Source: Bacteroidota bacterium
Lineage (GTDB): Bacteria; Bacteroidota; Bacteroidia; Sphingobacteriales; Sphingobacteriaceae
Reading direction: 5' to 3'
Length of the DNA stretch: 64,000 bases
Assembly (NCBI GenBank): GCA_013288485.1
Contig: JABDBW010000003.1
Location: 1 to 64,000 of the forward strand
Part shown: positions 40,690-49,761 of the stretch, piece after piece
How positions within the stretch are numbered: the stretch's first letter is position 1
How the letters are laid out: each line of letters opens with the position of its first letter
Translations under genes and position numbers: made by a program
The notes under the pieces: model-generated
What the model saw: the letters and a program-made list of their open reading frames with translations, nothing else
Database searches by the model: none
Told to the model about the DNA's origin: nothing

Positions 40690-41937
40690 ATGAATATAAA
40701 AGACAAAACTAAAACATCTGCCGCGCTCGGTTTTATTTTCATCACCATTTTTATTGATGTATTAGGGTTGGGTATTATTATCCCGGTATTGCCTAAACTG
40801 CTCCAAACGCTGGGTCATATTAATGTAAACAGGGCTTCTGAGTATATAGGCTGGCTTACTTTTGTTTATGCTTCCATGCAGTTAATTTTTGCCAGTATAA
40901 TGGGCAATCTTAGCGACAGGTATGGCCGGCGGCCTATTTTGCTGATCTCTTTATTTGGTTTCGGCCTCGATTACGCTGTTATGGCCTTTGCGCCAACAAT
41001 AGCGTGGCTGTTTGTAGGCCGTACGATAGCGGGCATTTGCGGTGCAAGCACATCTACTGCAACAGCCTACATTGCCGATGTAAGTACCGGCAATAAAAGA
41101 TCGGCTAATTTCGGCCTGATTGGCGCGGCATCAGCTATCGGCTTAATATTTGGGATTGCTTTGGGCGCGTACCTTTTCGCTATCAATATAAGATTGCCTT
41201 TTATAGCCGCCGCCGCCTTTGCACTCGGAAATGCCTTGTATGGGTTGTTTGTACTGCCCGAATCATTGGCAAAAGAGCACCGGAGAAAGTTTGAATGGAG
41301 TCGGGCAAATCCGTTGTTGTCATTACAACGAATTTATAAAAAACAACCCGCGCTTGCCAGTTTACTAACTGCAACCGCCATAATTTATATTGCTCAAAAA
41401 GCTGTGGAGTATTTATTATCAACTTTTATTTACGAAAAATTTGACTGGACGCCTGCGAGTGTAGGTACGCTCGGTCTGTTTGTCGGTTTGGTTTTATTCG
41501 GAATACAGGCAGGCTTGATACGTTATACGGTACCCAAATTCGGCCAGAAAAAAAATATAATAGCCGGGTTGATATTTTACGCCGTTGGTTTAGCGCTCAT
41601 TGCAATTGCCGGCAAAGGATGGATGCTTTATTTATGTATGATACCCTATTGCCTCGGTGGATTATCAGGACCAACATTACAAAGCATGGCAAGTGAAGAA
41701 GTGGCCAAAAATGAGCAGGGGGAGCTGCAGGGCGCATTTTCTATCCTGAACAGCTTCAGTCTTATTATCGGGCCGCTTGTGTTTAGCTACGTATTTTTCT
41801 TCTTTACGAAAAAGGGCTCGGCTGATTATTTTCCGGGGGCGCCTTATGTACTGGCGGCTGTTTTAATGCTCATCAGTGTGTTTCTTGCTATAAAAAGTTT
41901 TAAAAAACCGGTTAAAAAAGTTAGGGTTAATAGCTAA
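40690..41937 (+). CDS. MFS transporter, TCR/Tet-like (tandem paralog)
   Basis: GFIFITIFIDVLGLGIIIPVLP; GNLSDRYGRRPILL. Confidence 0.92.
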   Translation: MNIKDKTKTSAALGFIFITIFIDVLGLGIIIPVLPKLLQTLGHINVNRASEYIGWLTFVYASMQLIFASIMGNLSDRYGRRPILLISLFGFGLDYAVMAFAPTIAWLFVGRTIAGICGASTSTATAYIADVSTGNKRSANFGLIGAASAIGLIFGIALGAYLFAINIRLPFIAAAAFALGNALYGLFVLPESLAKEHRRKFEWSRANPLLSLQRIYKKQPALASLLTATAIIYIAQKAVEYLLSTFIYEKFDWTPASVGTLGLFVGLVLFGIQAGLIRYTVPKFGQKKNIIAGLIFYAVGLALIAIAGKGWMLYLCMIPYCLGGLSGPTLQSMASEEVAKNEQGELQGAFSILNSFSLIIGPLVFSYVFFFFTKKGSADYFPGAPYVLAAVLMLISVFLAIKSFKKPVKKVRVNS

Positions 41938-41941
41938 TTGC

Positions 41942-42535
41942 TTAATCCAGCCCGCTCACACCGCCTGATATGACAAACTTCATCATATCGGCCGCATTTT
42001 TATTGATCGGTTTTACCTTATCGGCCGATATAATAATTACCTGACCGGCAAATGAATACGAATAGGGAAAGTAAACCGCTACTTCGCCCGGCAAATTTAG
42101 CTTGGCGAGGTCCTTTTGTACAAGGAAGCCTATTTTTTTTAAACCGAACTCATTAACTTCCACAATAACCGCTTCATTAAACTTCTTCTCATCTCCAACA
42201 AATGCTTCGGTAAGGTCCTTTATTGATGAGTACAGGAAATTAAAAAACGGCAAACGGTTTATCCACCTATTAAACCAGCGTTTAATAGGATCGGTTATTA
42301 CGCTGGTCACCAATATCCCTGCTATCATGATGATCACAAAAACATTTAATATACCCAAACCAGGTATGTACATAGGTTTACCCTTACTGTCTGTCCATAA
42401 AAAGTCGCTCAAATTTAAGGCGCTGTCAATACTTGAAACAGCCCAGAATATTAGAAACGCGGCAGCGCCGAGCGGCACAACCACTATAAGCCCCTTAAAA
42501 AAATAGTTCAATAAAGCTTTAGCTATGTTTTTCAT
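41942..42535 (-). CDS. DUF502 family membrane protein
   Basis: YFFKGLIVVVPLGAAAFLIFW...IPGLGILNVFVIIMIAGILVTS...LPFFNFLYSSIKDL. Confidence 0.88.
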   Translation of the reverse strand: MKNIAKALLNYFFKGLIVVVPLGAAAFLIFWAVSSIDSALNLSDFLWTDSKGKPMYIPGLGILNVFVIIMIAGILVTSVITDPIKRWFNRWINRLPFFNFLYSSIKDLTEAFVGDEKKFNEAVIVEVNEFGLKKIGFLVQKDLAKLNLPGEVAVYFPYSYSFAGQVIIISADKVKPINKNAADMMKFVISGGVSGLD

Positions 42536-42548
42536 TCCCCTTTATTTT

Positions 42549-45011
42549 CTACTCATAAAAATACACTCTTTTTACCCTTTGCGAAATATTAGTTAAAATC
42601 TCATACGGAATAGTACCTATTTGGGTTGCAAGTTCTTCTATCCTATGCTGTTCATTAAAAATGATCACTTCGTCACCTTCTTTAACCTCCACGTTGCTTA
42701 CATCTATCATACACAGATCCATAGAAACATTACCGATGGTTGGTACCAGGACGCCATTTACCAGCATTTTGCCTACGCCGTTACCAAACGCACGCAGGTA
42801 ACCGTCGGCATAGCCTATGCGCACGGTGGCTATGCGGCCATCTTTTATCATTACACCATTCCGCCCATAGCCTACCGTATCGCCTGCAGGCACTTTTTTT
42901 ACTTGTGATATACTGGTTTTCAAACTGGTAATGGGCTGCAAGGCATTATCAGAAGCCGCCACCGCGGCGTCTATACCGTATAGGCCAATACCCAGCCGCA
43001 CCATATCAAACTGGGCCGAGGGCCAACGGGTAATAGCCGATGTATTAGACAGGTGTTTCATTATTTTATAACCCAAACACTTCTCTATTTTTTTGGCTGC
43101 TTTTTCAAACCTGCTGATCTGTTTAGCGGTAAACTCATCATGTTCCGCAGCCTCACTGGCAGCCAGGTGTGAGAAAACAGAACAAATACGCACGTACTTA
43201 TTTACTTCCAGCATATCGCATAATACTTCTACATCAAAAGGCTCAAAACCCAGGCGATGCATACCCGTATCAATTTTTAAGTGTGCAGGGTAGTTTACCA
43301 AGTCGTTTTGCCGCACATATTTTATAAAATCATCAAACAACCCGAAACTAAAAATCACGGGCTCCAGTTTATATTCTGTTAGTTTATCAAATGCCGATTG
43401 CTCGGCATTAAGCACCATAATAGGCAGGTTAATGCCGGCCTGCCGCAAAGAGACACCTTCGTCGGTGTAGGCAACCGCCAAATAATCAACTTTATTGTAT
43501 TGCAGCATATTTGCTAATTCAAACGTCCCGCTGCCATAGCTGAAAGCCTTGACCATAGCCATTACCTTTACGCCCGGCTTTAGTTTTGATTTGTAATAGT
43601 TCAAATTGCCCAGCAAAGCGTTCAGGTTGATCTCCATTACCGTTTCGTGCGTTTTTTGGCTTAAAGCCCGGCTCACCCGCTCAAATTCAAAACTGCGGGA
43701 GCCTTTAATCAATATGGCTTCTTCTTTAAAATTAAGCGCAAATAATTGGTTAAGCAATGTGGCAGTATCTGCATAAAAATGCTTTTCGGGCATATCAAAA
43801 TATGCTTCATATTTTTCCAGCGCAGCGCCTACCCCAATAAATTTGTTAATGTTTTTTGATTTTATCAGTTCGGCAACCTGTTTATACAAAACATCTTCCT
43901 GCAAGCCCGATTGAAATATATCCGATAGTATCACCGTCTTTTTTTGATGCTGATTTTGCTGGTTCAAAAAATTAAGCGCGATTTCTAACGATTGTATATC
44001 CGAATTATAAGAATCATCAATAACCGAGCAATCATTTATCCCCATTTTAAGCTCCAGGCGCATACTTACCGGGTTAAGGCGCTCCATGCGTTTATCTGTT
44101 TCAGCGGGCGAATAATCTAAAGCTAACAGTGTTGCCCAGCAAACTATAGCATTTTCTATTGATGCCTGGTCAAGAAACGGAATAAGGCACTCAATCTCGT
44201 TTTCTTTAAACCTGGCGCGCAGGTAATAATTTTTCTTTATTACAGTTTCGCTAAAAACATACAGATCAGCCTGTTTGAAATTCCTGCTCCAGGTAAAACA
44301 TTTCCCCTCGGGCATATCCTTTTTATAATCGAGCAACTGGTCGTAATTGTGAATAAGCAAACTGCAGTTTTTAAACAGCTTTAATTTTTCAAGCACTTTT
44401 TCGCGGGTATTTTCAAAACCCTCGTCATGGGCTGTACCCAGGTGGGTTAACACACCGATGGAGGGTTTTATAATGGCTTCCAACTTATCCATTTCGCCCG
44501 GCAGGGAGATACCCGCTTCAAATATTCCCAGGTTGTTATTATCATTGATCTGCCATACAGAAAGCGGTACGCCAATTTGCGAATTATAACTTTTGGGGTT
44601 ACGCACAATATTTTTATCTATTGCCATTAACTGGTACAGCCATTCTTTAACAATAGTTTTACCGTTGCTGCCTGTTATACCTATAACTTCGAGGTTAAAC
44701 CGGGCCCGATGGTATGCAGCCAGCATTTGCAGGGCTGCAAGTACATCAATTACAATTAAAAAATTGGCATCGGGCAGTTTGAGTTCAGGGCCCTCCTTTA
44801 CCACAAAGTTGCGTACACCGGCAGCATAAGCCCCGGCAATAAACTCATGGCCGTTGCGCCTGCCGCTCAGGGCAAAAAATAAACCTTCGGCAGCAGTATT
44901 AATTCGGCGACTATCGGTAAGTAATACACTAATGGTATCATCGTTCACCAAATCGCCCCCGGCATTAATAATTTGCTTAACTTCTTTTATGGAATACTGG
45001 TTGCTTAGCAT
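42549..45011 (-). CDS. Bifunctional UDP-MurNAc-tripeptide:D-Ala-D-Ala ligase / alanine racemase (MurF-Alr fusion)
   Basis: N-terminal Mur ligase GITGSNGKTIVKEWLYQL; C-terminal Alr MAMVKAFSYGSG...KIDTGMHRLGF...RIGYADGY. Confidence 0.95.
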   Translation of the reverse strand: MLSNQYSIKEVKQIINAGGDLVNDDTISVLLTDSRRINTAAEGLFFALSGRRNGHEFIAGAYAAGVRNFVVKEGPELKLPDANFLIVIDVLAALQMLAAYHRARFNLEVIGITGSNGKTIVKEWLYQLMAIDKNIVRNPKSYNSQIGVPLSVWQINDNNNLGIFEAGISLPGEMDKLEAIIKPSIGVLTHLGTAHDEGFENTREKVLEKLKLFKNCSLLIHNYDQLLDYKKDMPEGKCFTWSRNFKQADLYVFSETVIKKNYYLRARFKENEIECLIPFLDQASIENAIVCWATLLALDYSPAETDKRMERLNPVSMRLELKMGINDCSVIDDSYNSDIQSLEIALNFLNQQNQHQKKTVILSDIFQSGLQEDVLYKQVAELIKSKNINKFIGVGAALEKYEAYFDMPEKHFYADTATLLNQLFALNFKEEAILIKGSRSFEFERVSRALSQKTHETVMEINLNALLGNLNYYKSKLKPGVKVMAMVKAFSYGSGTFELANMLQYNKVDYLAVAYTDEGVSLRQAGINLPIMVLNAEQSAFDKLTEYKLEPVIFSFGLFDDFIKYVRQNDLVNYPAHLKIDTGMHRLGFEPFDVEVLCDMLEVNKYVRICSVFSHLAASEAAEHDEFTAKQISRFEKAAKKIEKCLGYKIMKHLSNTSAITRWPSAQFDMVRLGIGLYGIDAAVAASDNALQPITSLKTSISQVKKVPAGDTVGYGRNGVMIKDGRIATVRIGYADGYLRAFGNGVGKMLVNGVLVPTIGNVSMDLCMIDVSNVEVKEGDEVIIFNEQHRIEELATQIGTIPYEILTNISQRVKRVYFYE

Positions 45012-45062
45012 GATGCCACTAATTTGCTTATATTTCTGTGAATAGAAGAATTTTTAACAACT

Positions 45063-45554
45063 TTGGTTTTAATGGATATCCCCCAAAAGCAAAAAATAAC
45101 GGACGAGAAGAGCGCCTTAACTAAAGCCGAACATTATTGTGCCTACCAGGAACGCTCGCAGCAGGAAGTGAGGGATAAACTATTTGAATGGGGTTTGCGG
45201 CCGCAGGTTGCCGAGGGTATTATTTCGCAGTTAATTACAAGTGGCTTTCTGAACGAGGAACGCTTTGCAAAAGCTTATACTGCGGGCAAGTTTAACCAGA
45301 AAGCATGGGGACGCCTAAAAATAAAACAGGGTTTAAAATTAAAAAAGGTGTCTGATGTTTTGATAAAAAAAGCATTGGAAACCCTTAACCCCGATGCCTA
45401 TCTGCAAACCCTGGAAAAGGTGATACAAAAGAAAAGTGCTTTGATCGCCGAAAAAGATCCCTACAAACGCCGGTATAAACTGCAACAATATGCCCGTGGG
45501 CGTGGCTTTGAAACCGACCTGGTAATGGATGTTTTGAAAGACAATGGTTTATAG
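45063..45554 (+). CDS. recX: Regulatory protein RecX
   Basis: AEHYCAYQERSQQEVRDKLFEWGL...LITSGFLNEERFAKAYTAGKFNQKAWGRLKIKQGL. Confidence 0.9.
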   Translation: MVLMDIPQKQKITDEKSALTKAEHYCAYQERSQQEVRDKLFEWGLRPQVAEGIISQLITSGFLNEERFAKAYTAGKFNQKAWGRLKIKQGLKLKKVSDVLIKKALETLNPDAYLQTLEKVIQKKSALIAEKDPYKRRYKLQQYARGRGFETDLVMDVLKDNGL

Positions 45555-45580
45555 TTTTTCAAAAAAATTAAAGGTTTTAC

Positions 45581-45610
45581 TTGTAGAATATGCATTTCTA
45601 TCTATATTTG
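45581..45610 (+). promoter_or_regulatory. Bacteroidetes-type promoter of tRNA-Gly
   Basis: TTG (45581-45583), 19 nt, TATATTTG (45603-45610) matching TTG-N~19-TAnnTTTG. Confidence 0.6.
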
Positions 45611-45620
45611 CACTCCCAAT

Positions 45621-45693
<73 letters not shown>

Positions 45694-45694
45694 C

Positions 45695-45729
45695 AAAATC
45701 CCTTCTGACCAGCAGAGGGGTTTTATTTT
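45695..45729 (+). terminator. Terminator after tRNA-Gly
   Basis: AAAATCCCTTCTGACCAGCAGAGGGGTTTTATTTTT. Confidence 0.6.
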
Positions 45730-45751
45730 TAAAAGGTTAACGCCTGCCCAG

Positions 45752-45767
45752 TCCCGATGCATCGGGA
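45752..45767. repeat. REP-like perfect palindrome TCCCGATGCATCGGGA
   Basis: 16-nt perfect palindrome directly abutting tRNA-Leu fragment A. Confidence 0.65.
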
Positions 45768-45820
45768 TGGTAGACACGCCCCGATTTAAATCGGGGTTCC
45801 CGTCAAAGGAGTGCGGGATT
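45768..45820 (+). pseudogene. Truncated tRNA-Leu-like fragment A
   Basis: TGGTAGACACGCCCCGATTTAAATCGGGGTTCCCGTCAAAGGAGTGCGGGATT: D arm through variable/T arm start; no acceptor stem. Confidence 0.8.
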
Positions 45821-45843
45821 GGTTAGGTTAAAAATTATCACCT

Positions 45844-45928
45844 GCTCGGGTGGTGGAACTGGTAGACACGCAGGACTTAAAATCCTGTGCCCGTCAAAGG
45901 CGTGCGGGTTCGATTCCCGCCCCGAGTA
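45844..45928 (+). tRNA. tRNA-Leu(TAA)
   Basis: GCTCGGG...CCCGAGT acceptor; anticodon arm CAGGA-CTTAAAA-TCCTG; long variable arm TGCCCGTCAAAGGCGTG. Confidence 0.95.
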
Positions 45929-45931
45929 CAA

Positions 45932-45966
45932 CAAAAGCCGCTCATCTGGCGATGGGTGGCTTTTGT
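45932..45966 (+). terminator. Terminator after tRNA-Leu
   Basis: CAAAAGCCGCTCATCTGGCGATGGGTGGCTTTTG. Confidence 0.55.
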
Positions 45967-45982
45967 TATTTTATATTTATTT

Positions 45983-46237
45983 ATGTTTTATACTTACATA
46001 TTACAATCCACGAAAAGTGGCCGTTATTATGTCGGCCACACTTCAAACATTGAAGAAAGATTAGGAAGACATAATACAGGAAAAGTAACTGCCACTAAAA
46101 ATAAAGGCCCTTGGATAGTTATGTGTTATGAAGTATATGAAACAAAAGGCGAAGCTAATTCAAGGGAACTTTATATTAAATCTATGAAAAACCGGGCTTT
46201 CATTGAAAATTTAATTAAGAATTTTAAAAATAACTAA
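45983..46237 (+). CDS. GIY-YIG nuclease (UPF0213-like)
   Basis: MFYTYILQSTKSGRYYVGHTSNIEERLGRHNTGKVTATKNKGPWIVMCYEVYETKGEANSRELYIKSMKNR; ATG at 45983 (the longer listed ORF translates tRNA sequence at its N-terminus). Confidence 0.9.
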   Translation: MFYTYILQSTKSGRYYVGHTSNIEERLGRHNTGKVTATKNKGPWIVMCYEVYETKGEANSRELYIKSMKNRAFIENLIKNFKNN

Positions 46238-46238
46238 C

Positions 46239-46308
46239 TGGTAGACACGCCCCGATTTAAATCGGGGTTCCCGTCAAAGGAATGCGGGTTCGATTCCCGC
46301 CCTGGGTA
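46239..46308 (+). pseudogene. 5'-truncated tRNA-Leu-like fragment B
   Basis: TGGTAGACACGCCCCGATTTAAATCGGGGTTCCCGTCAAAGGAATGCGGGTTCGATTCCCGCCCTGGGTA: lacks 5' acceptor strand and start of D arm. Confidence 0.85.
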
Positions 46309-46350
46309 AAAAGCCTTTCGGATAAATCCGGAGGGCTTTGTTTTTTTTGC
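46309..46350 (+). terminator. Terminator after tRNA-Leu fragment B
   Basis: AAAAGCCTTTCGGATAAATCCGGAGGGCTTTGTTTTTTTT. Confidence 0.65.
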
Positions 46351-46440
46351 AGGGTCAACTGTTCAAAAAACAAAAAACAGCCATATTAATTTTACCATCT
46401 ACCCTATTTTTTATACCTTGAAATTTATAAACCAAATATC

Positions 46441-47373
46441 ATGACCTTAAATAGAATGGCCTTGTTTTTTACAGGTATTTTAATCTTGTTTACCAGCCTG
46501 GCATGGTCACAAATACCCGCAGATACCAATTCATTACATGGGGTAATTGATTTCCATGCGCATACGGGGCCTGATGCTACACCGCGCTCAATAAACGACC
46601 TGCAGTTAGTTCGCCTTGCCAAACAGGCGGGCATGAGGGGGCTTGTCCTCAAAAATCATTATTTCATGACTGCCGACAGGGCTGAATTGGCTATGGAAGA
46701 GGTGGGTGGTATAGAGGTTTTTGGTGGTATTGTTTTGAACCGATCCGCAGGCGGCATTAATGCCGAAGCCGTGCGCCGTATGGTGCAGTTTGAGGGACAT
46801 CGCGGCAAAGTTATATGGCTGCCCACCATTGACGCGGAAAACGCCGTCGGTCACGCGCCGGGGCACCAGCCGTATGTTTCGGTGGTGAAAGACGGTAAGC
46901 CGGTACCTGAACTCGCCGAAGTATTTCTATTAGCGGCACAAAACAACCTGGTGCTGGAAACGGGCCATTCATCGCCTGAAGAATCGCTGACCCTAATAGC
47001 GGCAGCAAAACAAGCCGGCGTAAAAAATATTGTGGTAACACATGTTCTGTTACAAGGCGCGAACATTGATCAAATGAAACAAATGGCCGCTATGGGCGCT
47101 GTTATGGAGTGCTGCTTTCAACCCGGTGGCTTGCCCGGCGCGCCGGTTAACAGCCCGGTATCGGTATCTGCCTGCGCGCGGGCTATTAAAGCTATAGGCG
47201 CCGAACATTTCATTATTGATTCTGACCTCGGCCAAAAAGGTAATCCGCTGCACCCTGATGGATTGCGGGCATTTATATCGGCGCTTAAAGCTGATGGATT
47301 AAGCGAACATGAGATCGATTTGGTTGCCCGTAAAAACCCTGCAAAGCTATTGGGCCTAGATGTTGGCAAATAA
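46441..47373 (+). CDS. Secreted DUF6282-like amidohydrolase-type protein
   Basis: GVIDFHAHTGPDATPRSINDLQLVRLAKQAGMRGLVLKNHYFMTADRAEL...GGIVLNRSAGGIN...DSDLGQKGNPLHPDGL. Confidence 0.8.
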   Translation: MTLNRMALFFTGILILFTSLAWSQIPADTNSLHGVIDFHAHTGPDATPRSINDLQLVRLAKQAGMRGLVLKNHYFMTADRAELAMEEVGGIEVFGGIVLNRSAGGINAEAVRRMVQFEGHRGKVIWLPTIDAENAVGHAPGHQPYVSVVKDGKPVPELAEVFLLAAQNNLVLETGHSSPEESLTLIAAAKQAGVKNIVVTHVLLQGANIDQMKQMAAMGAVMECCFQPGGLPGAPVNSPVSVSACARAIKAIGAEHFIIDSDLGQKGNPLHPDGLRAFISALKADGLSEHEIDLVARKNPAKLLGLDVGK

Positions 47374-47401
47374 AAATATTCGGGATGTGCCTTCAGTATT
47401 T

Positions 47402-48169
47402 TCACAATTGCATGGCAAATGCTAAACCGGGTGCGCCATCCTGGTAAGTGGGCATAAGCATAGAACTTCTTCCCTGTTTATCTTTATGAGTTAGCAAATT
47501 ACGTATAGAAGGGTAAACCAGGTAGGCCGCTTTGGTAGAAAGTATACCAAAACCGGCACCCGCAACTACATCGCTAAACCAATGCGCACGGTCATATAAC
47601 CTCAAAACAGCGGTAGTTGTGGCAATGCTGTAGCCCAGCACACCATATAAGGGAGATTTCTCACTATACTCCTGCGCCAAGTATTCGGCCGCAAGGAAGG
47701 CGGCGCCGGAGTGGCCTGAGGGAAAAGAAAGCGGATCGGTACTGTAGGGACGCTGGCGGTGCGCTACGTATTTTAAGCCATCGGTAATGGTTAGTATCCC
47801 TCCTGATAAAATGGCCAACGCGGTGCGGTCAACAAACCTGTTTTTACCTTCAACACCGGCAAGGTTTAAGCCATATACCAACACAATGGGAGACAACTGG
47901 AGATAATCATCAACAGTTGTATTAAAAGTAGGTGAACTTCGTTCTATGCGCCCTTTAACATAATAATCAATGTTGCGCACTGGTTTTACCACAAATGACA
48001 AAACCCCATACCCTACCAATATCACAGGTGGAAGGTAGGATCCCGGTTTATTGTATAACCTCTTTACGGTATCGGGCGCGGTTGTAAGGTCTTTTTTTAC
48101 ACTATCCGCCATTTGTGCATTTGCCCCGGAAGCTACTATACAGAACAATGCAAATATGATCTTTTTCAT
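47402..48169 (-). CDS. PAP2 family phosphatase-like protein
   Basis: KYVAHRQRPYSTDPLSFPSGHSGAAFLAAEYLAQE...LRLYDRAHWFSDVVAGAGFG. Confidence 0.92.
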   Translation of the reverse strand: MKKIIFALFCIVASGANAQMADSVKKDLTTAPDTVKRLYNKPGSYLPPVILVGYGVLSFVVKPVRNIDYYVKGRIERSSPTFNTTVDDYLQLSPIVLVYGLNLAGVEGKNRFVDRTALAILSGGILTITDGLKYVAHRQRPYSTDPLSFPSGHSGAAFLAAEYLAQEYSEKSPLYGVLGYSIATTTAVLRLYDRAHWFSDVVAGAGFGILSTKAAYLVYPSIRNLLTHKDKQGRSSMLMPTYQDGAPGLAFAMQL

Positions 48170-48238
48170 AAGTTGCCTTTAGACGTTTAACAATGTACAA
48201 TCAGGTTTATTTTCTACCCAACCCGCCGGGCTTAAAGA

Positions 48239-48445
48239 TCAATGATCGGATAAACTGGTACGGTTAATTCTTTCGAGCGTTCCGTTTTCATTAATTGCAT
48301 ATCTCGCATTTGTGGTATCGGTATCTATCCTGAATTTTATATTTTCTTTGAATTTTGGACCATCAGTTGCCTGGGTTTTTTGGGCGCCCAACGGAATTAT
48401 AATTCCTCCTAATAATAACACAGCCTTTATAGTAATATATAACAT
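48239..48445 (-). CDS. Small secreted protein of unknown function
   Basis: 68 aa with signal-peptide-like N-terminus. Confidence 0.5.
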   Translation of the reverse strand: MLYITIKAVLLLGGIIIPLGAQKTQATDGPKFKENIKFRIDTDTTNARYAINENGTLERINRTSLSDH

Positions 48446-48689
48446 CTTAATAATTTTTTAATTTATACAGATGTTTATCCAAAAAGAGTGCCGAAAACAT
48501 GCCGGTAAACCTGAACCGTGTTTTACCACTGGTAAATGACATTTTTATTATTTTACTGTTCGATCTATACTATCAAAATGAGTGGTTTTTTTCAATTTGA
48601 TAAACAACTTTTAACAAAATGGATGTTTTTCTGAACACTATCCAGCGAGGAGCACCCCGGGTGGGTATAATTAATCCCCTGTTTGTCAA

Positions 48690-49673
48690 TTATTTATTGC
48701 TAAAATATTCAATGGAATTTAATAACGGCGAGCCTCCGCTGTTGCCTACACCTGCAGTGATATATATTTTTTTATCAAAATAAATGGCCCCTGTGGCATG
48801 TCTGCCTGCAACAAGCGGGGGCAGCCTGGTAAATTCGTCGGTTTTAACGTTGTACGCTTCCACTTCATTATGTGATATTTTTTGCGCCGTACTTTCTCCG
48901 GCAATAACCAATATTTCGTTTTTTACAACTACCAGGGCGTTTCCCGCCCGTAGTGTAGGCAGTTTGGCATTGGCTGTACCCCATTGGCCGGTTTTAAAAT
49001 CATAGACATCAACTTCGGCAATTGTATTATTCAACAGCTTTTTTTCCATCGCGTTTGATTGTACGCCTGCTATGCAGTATAACTTATGGCCAACAACCGC
49101 TGCCCTGAAATGGTCGCGCGCAATTGGCGCGTCGGGCAATTGTTTCCATTGGCCGGTTTTCGGGTCGTATTCATCAAACCAGGAAACGTTTCCGGTCCAG
49201 TGGCCATCCAGAATACCGCAAACCAGGTAAAATTTATTTTTATAAACCACTACCCCACCCGAACCACGCTGCCGCTCTTTAGGTATCTCTGCCCCTATTC
49301 GCCAGCTATCTGCCGCAGGATTATAGATATAAATATTGGCCACAGGTTTTTCGTGCGGAAAGCCACCGGTCATGGCGCCGCAAATGTAAATTTCATCTTT
49401 ATATACAATGGCTTGAAAATGGTTCAGTTCAATGGGCGGCTTTGTGGCACTTGTCCAGGCAGATGTTGCAGGGTCAAATACATTTACGTTTTTTAACCCC
49501 CGCCCGCCTACCAGGTAAAACTTTCCTTTTACGTTAACAAAATCACATTCTTCCCTGGGTATAAATGCGCCGTTTGTATTGAGTATTTTCCAGGCATATC
49601 CTTTAAATTGTGCCTGGGCGGCACCTGTGATCAATAAAACTATAGTTAAAATAAGCAGGTTGATCTTTTTCAT
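48690..49673 (-). CDS. Kelch-repeat secreted protein
   Basis: Repeated kelch blades (FYLVGGRGLKNVNVFDPATSAWTS, IYICGAMTGG, LYCIAGVQSN, ILVIAGEST). Start at MKKINLLIL (49673). Confidence 0.9.
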   Translation of the reverse strand: MKKINLLILTIVLLITGAAQAQFKGYAWKILNTNGAFIPREECDFVNVKGKFYLVGGRGLKNVNVFDPATSAWTSATKPPIELNHFQAIVYKDEIYICGAMTGGFPHEKPVANIYIYNPAADSWRIGAEIPKERQRGSGGVVVYKNKFYLVCGILDGHWTGNVSWFDEYDPKTGQWKQLPDAPIARDHFRAAVVGHKLYCIAGVQSNAMEKKLLNNTIAEVDVYDFKTGQWGTANAKLPTLRAGNALVVVKNEILVIAGESTAQKISHNEVEAYNVKTDEFTRLPPLVAGRHATGAIYFDKKIYITAGVGNSGGSPLLNSIEYFSNK

Positions 49674-49761
49674 AATTAAGGTTTTGATGAACGAACGGCT
49701 AAAGGTAGCAGAATAAACAGGTTCATTCAAACAGGATAACGGGGCGAAAGAGACAAATTCC

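Noticed and set aside
39430-41937. Tandem TCR/Tet-like MFS pair as an antibiotic resistance island
   Set aside because: Close tandem paralogs, but no mobile element, regulator or resistance signature nearby; likely housekeeping efflux.
42549-45011. MurF-Alr fusion as a novelty
   Set aside because: This fusion is well known in Bacteroidetes; annotated as a feature only.
46441-47253. Overlapping minus-strand ORFs
   Set aside because: Shadow ORFs of the DUF6282-like gene.
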